Below, in pieces: positions 1 to 14,564 of a stretch of DNA of 64,000 nucleotides (the first letter of the stretch is position 1; every line of letters starts with the position of its first letter). A program made the position numbers and the translations under genes. The notes below the pieces were generated by a model that saw only the letters and a list, made by a program, of their open reading frames with translations, was not told the origin of the DNA and did not search any database. Source of the DNA: Plectrocnemia conspersa (lineage: Eukaryota > Arthropoda > Insecta > Trichoptera > Polycentropodidae); the NCBI GenBank assembly GCA_009617715.1, contig VTFK01000270.1, forward strand, positions 124,001-188,000. Direction: 5' to 3'.

Positions 1-2043
1 AAATTAAGATACAATCACAAGTATTTTAATTGCAGTTTATAGACAATATTTGACTATACTATGCATACCCTTATAAGTAAGGTAATACAGGAAATTGCCT
101 AAAATATTTATGTATATGTTTTTATTTACTATTGCGGAGACCAGGTGTAAAATGCTTGCTATCAATGCGGTCCAGATTTAAAAAATAATTATAACTGTAA
201 TATCATATTGTTGCTTAGTGTGGAATAACATTTGCTATAGATATACTATTTTTTAAGTCCCAAGTTATTTAAAATAAATATGTATAGCACTCTTCTTAAA
301 ATATATAGCAAAAGTAGAACGCTACCAAAATTATAGAAATAAAACAAGTTTAAATCTAATTGAATTAGTTTTATCAGAATTACGCATTACAGTTTGAGAT
401 TCAATATTTATGGATCATAAAAAATCAATAATTAAATACATAATAAACAAATAATTGTTTTAATTGAGTTTTGTGAGTTTTAACTTTTATGTAGCAAAAC
501 AATCCTTGCGATGAAAAATGCACTCTTTTATAATAATAATAGAAATCAGTGAGCACAATGGTTAGGCAAAAATAAAGCCCCAAAGCATTTCACAAAAAGA
601 TATGATAGTTTGCCTTCGGTTTATTACACTACAATTTTTTTTTATTTCTTGGTAAATCCACTACAGCTAGGAATTATTGGCAATATGTTAACAAAATACA
701 TTTCGAAATAAAATTTATAAAAAATCTAAAAATATAGTGTAAATAATGACTACATATTCATACATACATACATATTTTTATGACAGCAATAAAAAAGTCT
801 CAAGATTTTATTTTAAGTAATATACCAATAAATGTTTTAAACTTTAAATACGCTCGCAGTAATATTTTATTTTTTTCTGCTACCTAAAAGACTCATTCAG
901 TTGTTGTTGATGTGGGCCTTATTGCAAAGTATAATACTATATCTAAGATTTTTGTCATATTTATAAATGTCTCGCAATATTAAAACTTGTTTTGTAGTTC
1001 ATTCTTAAAATAATCACACAGAATATAAGCTTCTCTGTAATTGATTAAAATATAATCTGAATTTTTTAAGCTTCTGTATCTATCGGAAATTTGTAATTTA
1101 AAAAAACATATTTAGATGCATTTTTTCGTTATATTAGGTTCAAAAAATACAATTTACGATTTTTCTTGTACTTCTTTAGTTTTCTAAGCATTTTTTTAGT
1201 GAATATTTGGTTCAGTGTAGAATTCGACAAAAAATATGAAAATTCAGTTTTGGTTAAATATTTTTTTACATGTAAATTAGATTTTCGAATCTTTCTGTTA
1301 AAAATTTACTCGTATAACACATTGTAACTAGTGCATTTAACAGGATTTTAATCATTGTATCTAAATGAATTGTTTTTTAATTATTTTTGTATTTAGTATA
1401 ATTTCTATATATTATTAAAAAAAACTATACCAATTTATGTTATAGTGTTTATTTTAATCGATTAACACGCACATAGTTATTCACAGTTGACACGAAACCG
1501 GTACGGTGTGGTGTGTATACATATTGTTATCGTTTTGCCATTGTCCACATAATGAAAGTAATTATTTTACAACAACAAACGAGGATACTCGTAAATAGAT
1601 TATGTATTTATGCACATGCGATGAAATACTTTCACATATGTCACATTAAAAACAATTAAAAAAACAGTGAAAGTGTTGCTTATTGCTTTGCGTTTTATTA
1701 GAAAGATAAATGATTTGATTAGAATTTTTTTTATACAAAATCATATATTTATTTAATCGCATTATTTATAAGTAGATATGATTTGACATTTTTTGATTAG
1801 ATTTAACTACTTGGCTTTGATAAGAATGAGTCAGATTTATTATCAATTTTACGAAATGGTTCAAGTATTTTATTTTCGTATCTGAAACGTGAGATACTAA
1901 AAATACGTGCTGTTCAACAAAATAATTCAAGATATAATGCACATTTGAAAATAATTTTACAGATATCTCGCTTCTTCTTTTATTAACTCTTTAAAAGCTC
2001 ACGTTCTTGAACTATCTCGCCAAGTGGCGCAGCAGTCGAGTAA
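1..2043. other. AT-rich intergenic region, no gene seen
   Basis: I see no convincing reading frame, RNA gene or mobile element here. The stretch is A/T homopolymer-rich with scattered short simple repeats, such as a tacatacataca run near 760. The last 100 bases become slightly richer in GC as they approach the promoter at 2044. Confidence 0.5.
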
Positions 2044-2208
2044 TATAAAACAGGTAGAAAGTCATAAGAATTGTTCAGTGCACGTCAGATCGCGAAAGGT
2101 GAACAACGTTACACGAACGATTTCGTCACTTAGCAGCGTTGCGAATAGCTGTTGAGTTAAAAATAAAAACAATAAAACCTTTGATTCGAAAAAAAAATAT
2201 TTGTGAAA
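2044..2208 (+). promoter_or_regulatory. TATA + initiator core promoter and 5' UTR of the secreted-protein gene
   Basis: TATAAAA lies at 2044-2050 and an arthropod initiator TCAGT at 2075-2079. Taking A2077 as +1 places the TATA box at -33, the canonical spacing. The 5' UTR is then about 132 nt, unspliced and without an upstream ATG. It ends in an A-rich leader directly before the ATG at 2209 (AAA at -3 to -1, a good insect start context). The start site is inferred from motif spacing. Confidence 0.7.
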
Positions 2209-2329
2209 ATGTATGAGAAATTCACTGTACCTTTGTTGTTGATTGTGTTTGGATTTTCTTGTGTTGTGCTTTCCACTCCTGTTCCTAATGAAAACCATAC
2301 TTTTGCAGCAACGAAGACATCAATGTTAG
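2209..2329 (+). CDS. Exon 1 of secreted protein of unknown family (signal peptide exon)
   Basis: The exon encodes residues 1-40 and the first base of codon 41. The start is the ATG at 2209; the GTG two codons upstream is in frame but not a eukaryotic start. Residues 1-6 are the n-region, 7-21 a hydrophobic core (VPLLLIVFGFSCVVL), and cleavage is likely near S22/T23, so the product should be secreted. A possible N-glycosylation site is N29-H-T. The exon ends at G2329 before a GTATAC donor, phase 1. The reading frame stays open past the donor to 2412, but that tail looks like read-through into the intron. The exon joins in phase to the acceptor at 31371. The combined coding length of 121 + 929 = 1050 nt divides exactly by three, giving 349 residues. 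I do not recognise the family. Confidence 0.72.
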
Positions 2330-3659
2330 GTATACAAAGTGTTTTTTTATTAGAAGATATAATTTTAACTCCAATCGCCATTGCGATATGCCGTAAAAAC
2401 GGTAGCGATTAAAAAAATATACTATTAACGAAAGTCATATTTTACAATGAACTTTTTTATTATCTAATTCACTTTAATGTGATTTAAATAAACTATGATT
2501 TAATTTTTATTATCATTATTGAATGAAACAATATATAAATTATGGTATATAACATTACTATTTCCAAAGAATATGGCTTTAATAAAAATTCATAGCATAT
2601 CAATGAATTTTCAACATACAATTCGGGTTAACTTTATGTGATATTCCTTTATACTTTATATAAGGAGGGAAAACTATTTACATTTATCATGCATCTAAAA
2701 TGTTTGGGCATTTTAGTTTTCATCCTCACTATATTTGTGAGAAGAATATACTATATTTATGAGAAGAAACACAAAACAAGTCATTTTATTTTTATATATA
2801 GAGGTAATACCAAAATATATTTTTAGATAAATATATAACTAAAATTGTGCACACGAAAATTTCACACAACGAAAATTTTTAACATATGTGGATTGTTTGA
2901 TTCCAACTGCTTTATTTGTTTACTTAAAGTATAGCTTAAAAAAAATAAGTTTAACATTAAAATCGTATTTTTTAAAGCTTTTTGTTGAGTATTTGATAAT
3001 ATGTTTTTTTATCGTTTTGTACTTTAATGCCAAAATGATTCAATATCATAGTATGTATAAAAATGTTGCCATAATTTTTTTATAGCATTTTTAGTTGATC
3101 TTATTATTTATACAGTTAGATCAAATTGTTTAATTTATTACAATTATCGATTACAAAAATCAACAATAAATGATTAAAAACCTAATGTATTGTGTAATGA
3201 AATATGTGTTAATGTAATATATGATATTTACAAAAAATGGCAAAATAATAATTACATCAGCAGAGTATATTTTCTTAAAACATGTTTAATTAAAAATACT
3301 GTGCAATTATTTAGCGAAAGATAATATTAATTTTTTACTTTTTTTACAATAATTATAATTTACAGTAAAAACCCAGATTTAAAATGATTTAATGTATACA
3401 ATGTATAATATTATCAATCAATAATTTTATTGTTTTTTAAGTGATTAATTTTATTGATTTTTAAAAATATATAATAAATAAAAAGTCATACAATCTAATT
3501 AATTATATAATTTAATTTTTTAAAATATATTTTTAATCATATTAGGTTCAATAATAATATATATACAATTAACTAAATATTTAAATTCCAATATATTTTT
3601 GATTCTCTATAAATAAATCAATAGCCTCTCTAGTGTCTGTAGTGTTTTCAAAATTCTTG

Positions 3660-4420
3660 ACACTCGACAGTAGACAAATAATATAATTCACGTGCATGAC
3701 ATTTTTTGCGGTGTGATCTTTGTTGACGTGTGAGGAAAGCTTTATGTTAAACAGCACGACGCAAATGCGGGTTTTGTACCATAACTAATGACACCATTGT
3801 TACAAACGTGTCGAAGTAGCATTTCGGAACGGTGTTGTAAATTTGATCAGTTGGGCAACAAGGCATCGATGATTGTTCGAGTGTAAAGCACTTTTATTTT
3901 CGTTTTAATATAAAAATATGTATCAAGAGTGGGCATTGCGTGTGGGTATCATCCGTAAAACGCTTTTCACCTACTGGTTTGTTAGATAAGACGAAGTTAG
4001 GTGAAAGTGAAACCGAAACCGTAAAAAATACATATCTTGAAGCACATGGCTGGTGCAGATGTCAAAGGGCGTCTGGTGACACAGAAAGAAGTAAATTGAG
4101 ATTTTTTTCAATCTGGGTCGTTGCTCCGATTCGAGGGTTTCGTTCGATCAGACTATCTAAACATTCTGAGCCTTTCACATTCCCGGCATTGGCATGCGGG
4201 ATTTTGATCTTTTTTCCATATTTTTGACCCAAGGTAAACGAACCTCAAAGTCCGACCTTTGCATGCCAAAACGAAAAAAACGCGTTTTTGCCAAATCTTA
4301 AGGGCTATTGACATTTTTACACGCACAGCGAGCCAAATACTTCAAATCGACTTGAAAGAATAAAAAAGTCGTACATTGACTAACTGATGACCTTTTAAGG
4401 GGTTTGAAGACGTTTGTTAT
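3660..4420. promoter_or_regulatory. GC-richer noncoding island (candidate cis-regulatory element)
   Basis: Base composition rises clearly above the flanking AT-rich DNA for about 750 bp, without a credible gene. A 95-codon open frame at 3940-4227 has no splice signals or recognisable domain. It contains a GAAAGTGAAACCGAAACC triple GAAA array at 4003-4020 and palindromic GCATGC cores near 4195 and 4262. Such islands in an insect intron are often enhancers, but that is inference. Confidence 0.3.
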
Positions 4421-4930
4421 TTCTTGGATGAAACAATATGCTATTCTGTGAATATTTACAATTTAATTAGGTAGAACTGGTTGCTATTATTACCATAAAT
4501 GTATTCATATTTTATAATAATTGCACAAATGTGTTTATAAAAAAATCACGAATATGTATTGTCTTTTTTATAATATTATTAACAATATTCATAAGTAGAT
4601 TTGCAGAAATTAAAAAAAATATTCTAGCACATTTTTACTTATATTTCTATGATGTATTATTTTTATGATAGAAACAATTTTATATTGCACTAATCTGATT
4701 TGATATTATTTGTATAATAATAACTTTATTTTCCCTTTGGGTTGCGATAATTTGTACCTGAAGATAGTACAATTTTCTGTGTAATTTAATATTTTAGATT
4801 GAAAATCATCACACTTTTCGTTGCATCACTTTAGAATTTATGTATTTAAAATTTATTAAAATGATACTGCTACTTTAATGATACTATACCATTCCACTGA
4901 CTTTTTAGCAGAACATCATAAAATAAAAAT

Positions 4931-5045
4931 ATAGTATCATCTATAACGAATAACTAAAGATTTAGGTTCAAATCCCATTTGGACCCTAATGACTTTCATT
5001 ATCTATCGTGTCTTGGAGTTAATAATTAGTCATTATTATATAATA
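4931..5045 (+). repeat. Possible tRNA-derived SINE head
   Basis: A B-box-like GGTTCAAATCCC sits at 4965-4976, about 32 bp after an A-box-like TAGTATCATCTATAACG. This is the spacing of an internal RNA polymerase III promoter. The folded tRNA cloverleaf is not intact. Downstream, TCTTGGAGTTAATAATTAG leads into an A/T-rich tail. Its link to the other SINE copies in the window is weak. Confidence 0.35.
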
Positions 5046-7319
5046 AAAAATATTTAACCGATTTATCAATATTGATAAAGTTTTTTTGATGAAAAATTGA
5101 AATGAAATCTAGTTAAGTCGTGCATATAGTGATATATTGATCGTAAGCTGTAATAATAGTTTATTATCAATAAAATATATGTCTGGTGTTTAATTACTTA
5201 GGGGCTGTTGATTGTAGATATTTACCCCGTTTTAACTCATTGTGTTAACGTCTCACATATTGAAACATAAGATTTGCAGTAAATTACTAAATAAATATAA
5301 AAAACGTTTTACGGCTCCACAATCTATAACAAAATAGTGGTTATACTGATATAACAAAACCCTGTTATTATTATTAATAATTATTACAACAATTGTATAA
5401 AATTTACAAAATATACATTAAATTGAAATATGTACATATTTTACAAAATAATCTTAATAATCATGAGTCATTTTATAGCTTAAATGAGTCACTTTATAGC
5501 TATATAATCCGTTTAAAGGTATCACTTAATTAAATTTCATCTATTGTATACCATTCGAGATAAGAAGATTAGATACAGAACACGTTTATTTTTGGTACGT
5601 AGTAATTTCTGAGAATCGACATATCTCCATGCTTTTTCAACAATTTTTCTATGTGCAATTAATTAAACTTATCATTTTTTAATTTCTTCTACTAATTGAA
5701 TACTTTTATAATTATTATTTCAGCAAATTTTAACTTTATCTGTCAAGTTCAAATATAAAACATTAGTTATTAAACTTGTTAATATCAATGTTTTTCTGGC
5801 GCTTAAAACAGTGCATTGCTAAAAGATTTTTATTCAATTAATTCAATTAAATCATTTCACATATATTAGTAAAAAATATATTTCTAAGAACGCCTGAATG
5901 CACTTAAATACACGAATATAAATTACGTTTATATTATTAATAGGTTTTTTATATTAAAAAAGAATATATATAATGTAATTTATCATCACTTTAATTACTG
6001 GTAATTTATATCCTCATCAAGTCAATATTATATTTATAAAGAATTTTATCTCCTATTTGATTGATTTTTTTTTTAATTTTATCACACTGTTATTTATTAA
6101 ATGCTTTCGTCAATAATATGTCGTCATATATAAATTTAATCTGTCTAAAAATAAAAGATTATGTATCTAGCATAAATTTATCTCATGCTTTACTACAAAT
6201 TTTACTTGCACTTTAAACGTACAGTGCATTGTTAAGATTTTTATCCCTATTTGATAAATTTCACTATCACTAAATCACAATTAAATAATCTATAATTTTG
6301 ATGTTTTTTTTGCATTACACGTTACTAATTTTTTATAAGATGTGTGTTTTTCAGAAAAAAAAAAAAGATATTTTGCTCGTTCATCTTCACAGTGGTAACT
6401 CTGATTTTATATCATCATTGTGTTTATTTAATATATTGTATAAATCATTTTATTTTTTTTTGTTTCTTTAATGAATATGACAATGTTTCATTATTCAAAA
6501 TTAAACGTCACTAAACGTTTTTATCTTGATTTAAATTTACCATACCTTTTTTCTCATTATGTCTATTGATAACGTCATTGTTATAAAAAAAAAACAAGTT
6601 TGCTAATAATTTTGCCAACAGTTTCTCCTTTTGTACAACAAAAACGATTATCTAAGCAAACGAATATTTAAAGCACAACTCGTTCCTTCGCTGTGTGCGT
6701 AAAAGGTATTATATTTAATATTAAAATATAATAAATATTAACACACTTGTATTTTTAGTTTATGAATATATGTACTTCATAATAAAAATCTTAATTTCTT
6801 TGTCTGCCATGTTAAATGCTAAATGCCTTAATTCGACTGCCATGCTTAGATTGATTGCTCGAAAATCTGGAGGCCAAAGTAAATAACATGTTCGTTTATC
6901 ATACTGGTGGTATGATAGTAAATACTTAATTAATTAGCAACTTATTATCATAACGAACGTTTAAAATAAAGTTTTAAAGTAATATTTGGTTCACGCATAT
7001 AGACTGCAATTTTTTTTTACAATGTTTAGTTTTTTTTAAGAATTGTTTGTAATATATAATCTGTTTTTATGGCTTAATGAGTTACCTCTCTATTTTACTT
7101 CTAAACAAAATTTATGAATATTATACTTTTGGTTAGATTAGCTTAGGTCAGCTGTTACATTAGCTTTCCATTCATTTCTCAACAGGTACGATTCTTGTTA
7201 GTATTATATTATTATATATTAATAAAAGCACTACTATGAAATATAATTACTTCCTTGCTAAATGATCTTGATAAAGGTAGTAATTTGAACTACCTACACC
7301 ATAATTTTGTTTTAATCTT

Positions 7320-7680
7320 TAAAACACGCCGAATTCCAAACGGCATTCCAAACCATTGGCGTTGTCAAAATCGGCATCGGTTTGGAATGTTAATAGAGTC
7401 CTTCGGTTAAAATAAAAGCATAAATCCAACACACGAGACTCTCAAGCCCTTGTGAAACCGTTTTTACATTATAATAAATGGAATTAATAATAGAAATTTC
7501 CGACATTATACAATTATACGGCTCCAACGAGAAGATACAAGTCTCAGAAAAAAAGTGGACGATCCGCATTACGAGCGATGTGAAAGTTTCATTGTTACAT
7601 TTGGTATTTGTGTGATAATTCAACGGTGGCTCGTTACATATGTGAGATCATCGGCGTTTCCGCAGATGTGAGGTTCTTAA
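7320..7680. promoter_or_regulatory. GC-richer island with paired TEAD/Scalloped-type sites
   Basis: CATTCCAAACC at 7344-7354 and its perfect reverse complement GGTTTGGAATG at 7379-7389 form an inverted pair. A third half-like copy, ATTCCAAAC, begins at 7333. CATTCC is the core recognised by TEAD/Scalloped factors. The island continues as mixed-composition noncoding DNA to about 7680. Function is inferred. Confidence 0.35.
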
Positions 7681-9119
7681 ACTGTTGATGTTATTTATTT
7701 TTTTTAATCGATATAAATCTTATTTAATAAAAAAATATTAATTGCAGCATGTTTGTATCTTGCATTATTTGTATTGCCTATATGTTTGGAAATACTCACC
7801 TTGCTTGTTCGGTGCATCAGATTCGCTGGTTAATTTTCACGCACTAATTAACGCAAACTGACATCGGGCGGTTATGGTTGTTGAGAAGACATGACGTCAG
7901 ATATCCATTATGTCGGGTAATATTTTAGGCGTTTGTACATTTGATTTAGATTAAGTCAGATTTATCCGATGGATGCTCCGCACTGATTGACGTGTCAAAG
8001 AACATGGATATTTTTATACCCTAAATCAATGCTCTAACTTGCTTTTAATTAATCGTCACGATAATTCACTTTTGAGTTAAGAAAAATCTAAGAAAAAGAT
8101 TTTTATGAATTAATTTAATATTTATTTTATTTTAAATTAATTAAATACATCTTTACAATTTTTTTTCTTTACGATATATTAAAACGTTTACTATTTATAC
8201 CTTTATAAAGTAGGGAAAATTATTGAATTAATCACGTAGATGCACATTGAAAATAGAACAATATGCGCGTAAGAAATATAGGACACTTTTCAGAATTTTT
8301 GCAAATTTTAATGGGAGCTAAAAAAACATATTTCCTGTATAATAAAAAAATACATGGCATGAATTTGCTTATATTTAGTTTTTAAACGATCAGCTATTAT
8401 ATAATAATGTTTAAATCTTTCACCGTTAATTGATATATTTAGTTTAACAAATCAGCTGCTTTCATAATTAAAATTATCCATGAGCTTTAAATTTTTAAAT
8501 CAAAAATACCAATTTTCGTGTGACCAATTATCATGTGAGCAATGATTACCGAACCAAAAAATACATATTTATATATTTGTGGCATAAATATTGTAGTGAA
8601 ATGTTTTTTTAAGAAATGTTTCTGAATATTGCAAAAATAAAGTCTAGTTTCTGGGTTATCTTGTCACGCCTTTTAGGGACGATGGCCAAATATTTGGTTA
8701 ATAAAAATCTACATAAAAGATTTTAAATGATTTTTTTGTAATAATAATATATATTCGGTACCTTAATATAATCATTTTAAACGTTGAAATTGAATTTTTA
8801 TTGAACTACATTTATAAAAAACGTAACGAGTTGAAACGTTAATTGATTGATTATTTTTTATATAAATAGCAAAGTCACAGTTGATCTGAGTTATTTTCTA
8901 TTGTTATCAAACAATAAGGAAATTAACTTCCTAGTTAGACTGGATCAAAAAAATGCTTACTACAAATAGCAAATGTTTTCTCGTAACCCTTTAACAACCG
9001 GATGAATAAATAAATATTTTTTTAAATTTCAATTGACAATTTAAATATATATCTAAATTTGTTGCTTATTAAACATATGTACACATACATAAATATGTTT
9101 TTGTAAAAGAAAAAATCAG

Positions 9120-9740
9120 TCTTTCTATGGTTAAGTGCAACGTTTGCAAAATCAAGGTTGACGACTATTCCGCGTTCAATCAGACGAAAGCTATCCTGTC
9201 TTTCTCAACAATCTCAACCTATAACAAAATGGAATGGTTATTTTGACGACACGCCAAGCAGTGGAATGCCTCAAGTTCGAAACCTACACAAGATGAGTAC
9301 GTAAACCTCGACGTGCAACTTTCACCATCTCACAAAACGCTTTCTTCTCATCATAAGGGATCACCGAGCTAGTTTAGACCACGATCACGATCCAAGATTA
9401 TAAAACGCGTTCGTCGATTATTTAATGCCAATTTCGGGTTCACGCCCGAGCTGTCTGTCGTAACTTATACTTTTTCGACACGGTTTTTTTCCTTCGATGT
9501 TGGCTATAGTCGTTGCTATGGTTTTTTGTTTCATTCAAATGGCTCCAACAATATCGCCACCGAAGTGAGGACATTGGCAAATACTCACTTATTTTGTATT
9601 GTAAATTATGATCACGATTTGCATGGGTGAGCAACACGAGCGTCAAATAATGGTTACAGTCATGTCTCCGTGCATTACCTGTACCCGTTTGCGTGGTTTC
9701 AATTTGGTGGCACACTTGCGATGCATGAATGTTCAGACGA
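9120..9740. promoter_or_regulatory. GC-richer noncoding island
   Basis: About 600 bp of balanced composition stands out from its flanks. The longest open frame (minus strand, 91 codons) has no recognisable domain. It is a candidate conserved noncoding or enhancer element within the intron. No decisive motif cluster was found. Confidence 0.25.
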
Positions 9741-10761
9741 GATTGAGTTATTCATATAATTTATAAAAAAATATGTATAAACTATATATTTATGTTATAT
9801 ATTAGATTGAAGGCCACAAAGCGTCGACTAACTAATTAAACAAATTTTCAATAAATGTGCATGGTATGTGCGAAGGATATTTAGGAAGTAAAAATATTAG
9901 GCATTTTTTATTATTGTATATTTTTTGGTTTGAAAAATATTTAGGATGAAAGTACCGTTATTACTATATTGATAATTTAACTTATTTCCTACGTCACCAT
10001 TATGAGTATTTGCTTTATTATCTAGCTTTCAAGCTTTTCAAAATGAAAAAATAAAAGCTTTTAATTATTTTTACACAAGCTTAATGAAAATATTTTTAGA
10101 TTCGTGGTTTATAAATTTTGATCTTAAACAATAGGTCAAATGTTAATTTTTTTGGTAATTTTTTACCGGTAATTTAATTTAGAAAAAATTAGTGAGCTTT
10201 ATTATAAGCTACACAGTGTGATTTTTGAGTTTACAGTTTTATAGTTTTTTTTTTAAATTTGAAGTTAGATGAAAATAAATCTTAATGAAACATAGGTATA
10301 TTTGAAAATAAGGCCGGTAAGCAAAAGTTTTAGGATATTTGGAATTGCATGAAAATAACAAATTGTTGTTTTAATTAACAAAAACCTCGATGTCAGTTAA
10401 ACATGTGGTAGTATTATCAAAGTTTAAATACATATTTTGTGTTGATTTTTAACACAATACTACAAACTAGTCACCCGGAAACCAAAACTCATTAAAAATA
10501 TACTTAGCAACAAATATATAAATAAAAATATTATTAAAACGTACAAAATCCTAATTTAATAATATGATCTTTGAGGAAATTGGACTTCGTATTTTCAATT
10601 ACTTTTTTTTAATTTAATTATGCACATATGTATTATATGAATTATTTAAAATATTCCATTGTATTTTATAATATATGCGTGATATTTTCTATGGGCTGAA
10701 GTAGCTCATTCTTAGATATTTTTATACTTCACTGGCACCTAGTCCTATTTTAAATAATTTT

Positions 10762-10830
10762 CACGATATTCATCATTGACATTAGGAAAATCTAGGAAAA
10801 CCTACTTTGTGATGATGGATGAGATCTGTA
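10762..10830 (-). repeat. SINE-A fragment (body only)
   Basis: On the minus strand this shares a body segment with the copy at 16.0 kb. In plus orientation the shared blocks are ACGATATTCATC, then AGGAAAA/AGAAAAA, then TGTGATGAT followed by GAT, in the same order and spacing. The tRNA-like head is not recognisable here. Confidence 0.5.
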
Positions 10831-12829
10831 ATTATATAAAAAAATACTAATTTATTTTTCTCAGACATTGTTTTAGGCATCATAAAAAATCAGACATTTT
10901 GTTCTGGTATTATTTTATTTTAATAAAAAATGTTCTAGAGTATTTAATTTATATAATTTAATTACCATGGGGACTTAATGCTTATAAAATAGGTTTTTTA
11001 TTTCAAAATGGTAGTAGTCTTACGTCTGCCTTTATTTTCTGCACCCAACGTGCACATTTCGCGATATTTTACACTTATTGACATTGTTTACACATTTTTT
11101 CTTATAAAATATCTTTTAAAGCGATTGTTTCATTCAATTTGATTAGTGAGTTTATTAATAACAATGAATGGTCATCCTCTCATATTTAATGCATTCATAT
11201 TTAGGACACAACTTTACTTGTTATTCACGATATTTTTATAAGCAGAAAAAAGTTGAAGAAAAAGATGACTTAACAAATCCTGTACTTAATAAAAAAAATT
11301 AACAATTGACGCTGCCATTTTAAACACACAGTATAGCGAAAAACATCTTTTATGCAGTATTTTCATATTTTTAATAATAGATAAGCTTATAATAATAAAT
11401 TTTAAATATTAATTAATTTTTAATTTAAAAAAAAAATAAAAATGTTTAATTTTAGTAAAGATAATGAATGACTTAATATAAAATATTATAATATTGATGC
11501 GTTATAAACAGCTAACTTATAGAAATACATTTAAAGACCGTAAAAAATAGGGGATTAGGTCAATAAAATATATTTGCTATTATAAAAATTATTTACAAAT
11601 AATCTTTTGTCAACACTGTTGTCCAACTATTGAGAGAGTATAGTATTCTTACAGTTTTTGCATGTGAGTCATAGGGTTTTAAAATAAGCTACTAAGATAT
11701 GTTTTTTATTTAATTTATATGTATATGATTTTTCATTAAATTTTAAAATCGTTTTGATTTTGCGTTGATCCATGAAAATATGGTTACTTTTTACTCATTG
11801 ATTTATAAAATAATTATTAAATAAATAAATAAACGAAGTACATATTCTTTAGTATCTGTATTAATTATTGCTAATTGCTTCAGCAATCTTTATGTAGTTA
11901 AAAAGCAAAGCATTGATAATTGCTTCAACAATGTTTACATAGTTAAAAAACAAAGCGTTGATTATAGTATTACTTATGGTGAGAAAATTTTATTAATAAA
12001 TATAAAGGACATATATAACATTGTTGATTATAAAAAATAACAGTTTTACGTTAAGTATTTTATTTTAATTTTAAATATTAAAAATCTTATATTATATGAC
12101 ATTCACACGGTTGACTTTTAAGAATATCCATAAACATATACTTACTATGTTAAAACGTCTAGGCAAATATTGATATTTTAATATAATATTACAAATTCTT
12201 TTTTGTGTATAAAACTTGATTTGATTTACGTTTAACATTGACCTTGTATACAAAATATATTTTTTTTTATAATAAAAAAAAACATTTAATAACCGCTATG
12301 CAATAAAAATCTTATGGATCGTCTTCAATTATATCACATTTTTTTTTTACTAAACTTCAAGCTAAACAAAATTCCTACGTCTTGTTATGATTTTTGTTTT
12401 CTTAAAATTTATTTTATTAAATAACAATATCGATAAATCAAGAGTATATATTATAATTCAACATTTATTAGTACATACTTATCACGAAGCACTTAAAATA
12501 AATCTTACAATATATGTATTCAATTGACATTATTTTAGTACGCATCATCATATAAATGCATTTATCATAATTACTTTGATGTTATTGAGCAAAAATACAA
12601 TATTTTCTTTTAATGCCAAGGCGATCGGGATTTTCATTTTTTCCTGCATATTTACATGATATGATAGATAATCGTATTTGTTTATTTTAATTAGTATTTC
12701 AATTAAATTAAACAAATAATCATATGCGAAAACTTCATGGTCACATACCATCGTATAACTTTTATTTTATAAATTTAATTAAAATGTCTGTATTTATACG
12801 TGCATGGATGTATCGTAGAAGTAAGTTTA

Positions 12830-13050
12830 TTTAACCACAAAATAAAAGAGACCTGCCACTCTTTCAAATATGAAATAGCACCAATCCATTACAAATCCAA
12901 TAAAGTCAGTGGCAATCATAATTAATAACGAGATGTTAGAAACGCGGAAACACATTAGAGTATAGAGTGAAAGGATGATCTAGCAAAGTCGTGATCACTG
13001 TGCGAATTGATCCCATGACAATGATCAACAACTGATCGATCTGAATCTAA
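12830..13050. other. Small GC-richer island in the intron
   Basis: The stretch contains repeated ATGATC/TGATCA-type palindromic words (CGTGATCACTG near 12991, ATGATCAACAACTGATCGATC near 13020) in otherwise AT-rich DNA. It could be regulatory, but nothing decisive is seen. Confidence 0.2.
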
Positions 13051-14564
13051 AATCTAAAATGTTACTTTCAAGTTATTATATAACAATATGTATAATTAAA
13101 CATCAAATCATTTATTGTGTTTAATATTTTTTTTGTGATCAATGTGATATTGCAATTAAAACGTTATGGTATTGATTGCTTTAATTACTTTATTGTATGA
13201 TTGATGTAATTAATTCAGTTTATGAATAGAAGGATGGTGTATTATTAATTTTTTGTATGTTTATTAATAATTTTATAGCACTGCTATTATGCAACAATGA
13301 TACAATTCAATAGCCTTGATTGATCAGAGGTCATTGATAAATTTCTATTGCGATCAAAAAGGTATTTCCGACCTCGAATTATTTAGAAGATTTTAAAGCC
13401 TTCAATTAGTTTTTTTTTTGCAAAAACGTAGTGTGATTTAATAATATTGACAATACAACAAAAACATCAGACGTAATTTAAAAAAATATTTACCTTGTCC
13501 TAATCAGCGATTTTTTGTATCAGTACCACATGAAAATCTTCCTATGTTGATAAATATTTTAATTAATTAATACTATTGTATTATATTGCATATACATAAA
13601 TGTATATCAGTTGTTTCCTTTCAGTCTTCCGCAAAACAATCTCAGATTTCTCACAGTGAGAACTCGTATCGTTATACACAATAACCAGACATATTATAAA
13701 TCAAAGTCAACGTTCAACACACGAATTAACCTTCATTAAACAATTCAATTAAATCATATATATTTAACCAATTACTATCAGTTTTTAGCAACAAAACATT
13801 TTTAATGTCAATCACTTGTCAACAAATCTTCAACGTAAAAGAAAATTAGACTCGCTTTCAAAATCAATAAATCCCATAAAAAGGTGTTGCTTAATTTTAT
13901 TAAACCAATAATTTTACGGTTTTTTCCTAAAGCAATTGCGTTGCAAATACAAATTATGAAATTTCAAAAAATCATATCACCGCGTCGATTATGATTTGCT
14001 AATGGTATAAATTTTAATATTATATATTCTTGCATATAGTTCTAGTAATATTATAAAAAAATATGTATAAGTGAAAGTATAACACAGGAATATATAATCT
14101 TCATGTTTGATTCATATTAAAGTACGCTGTTTTGCCATTTAATGTATGTATATGCAAAGTTTTCTTTTATTATAAATTCATTCAAAGAGATGCTTGTGAT
14201 TCTTGATTACATAAATGTTATATGTATGATGAATAGATAAAACTACAACAACAGCAAAGGAGAAATGTACAAAAGTATGTTTATAAAAAAATATTAGCAG
14301 ATGTAACAATGAATAGAATACAAATGATATCAAAACATATCAACATCAGTTAAAAATACATATTTAGGACCTAATATTACGAATTGTACCCTAAAAATAA
14401 TTTTTTCACAGTTTTTATAATACACTATCTAAAAATCAATCAATTTAATTTAACTGAAAATTTATTCTAATAATTAGGAATCCGGAAATAAATATCGTTT
14501 TTTCAAGAAACGACAAAAAAATGCTTCTCAATGTTTATTTTTATTATATTAATTATTCTAAGTA

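Noticed and set aside
2203..2208. GTG two codons upstream of ATG2209 as the start of the secreted protein
   Set aside because: Eukaryotic initiation favours the ATG at 2209, which has A at -3, and the signal peptide is complete from there.
3940..4227. 95-codon plus-strand open frame as a gene
   Set aside because: No domain, promoter, signal peptide or splice context; it lies in a compositionally mixed island.
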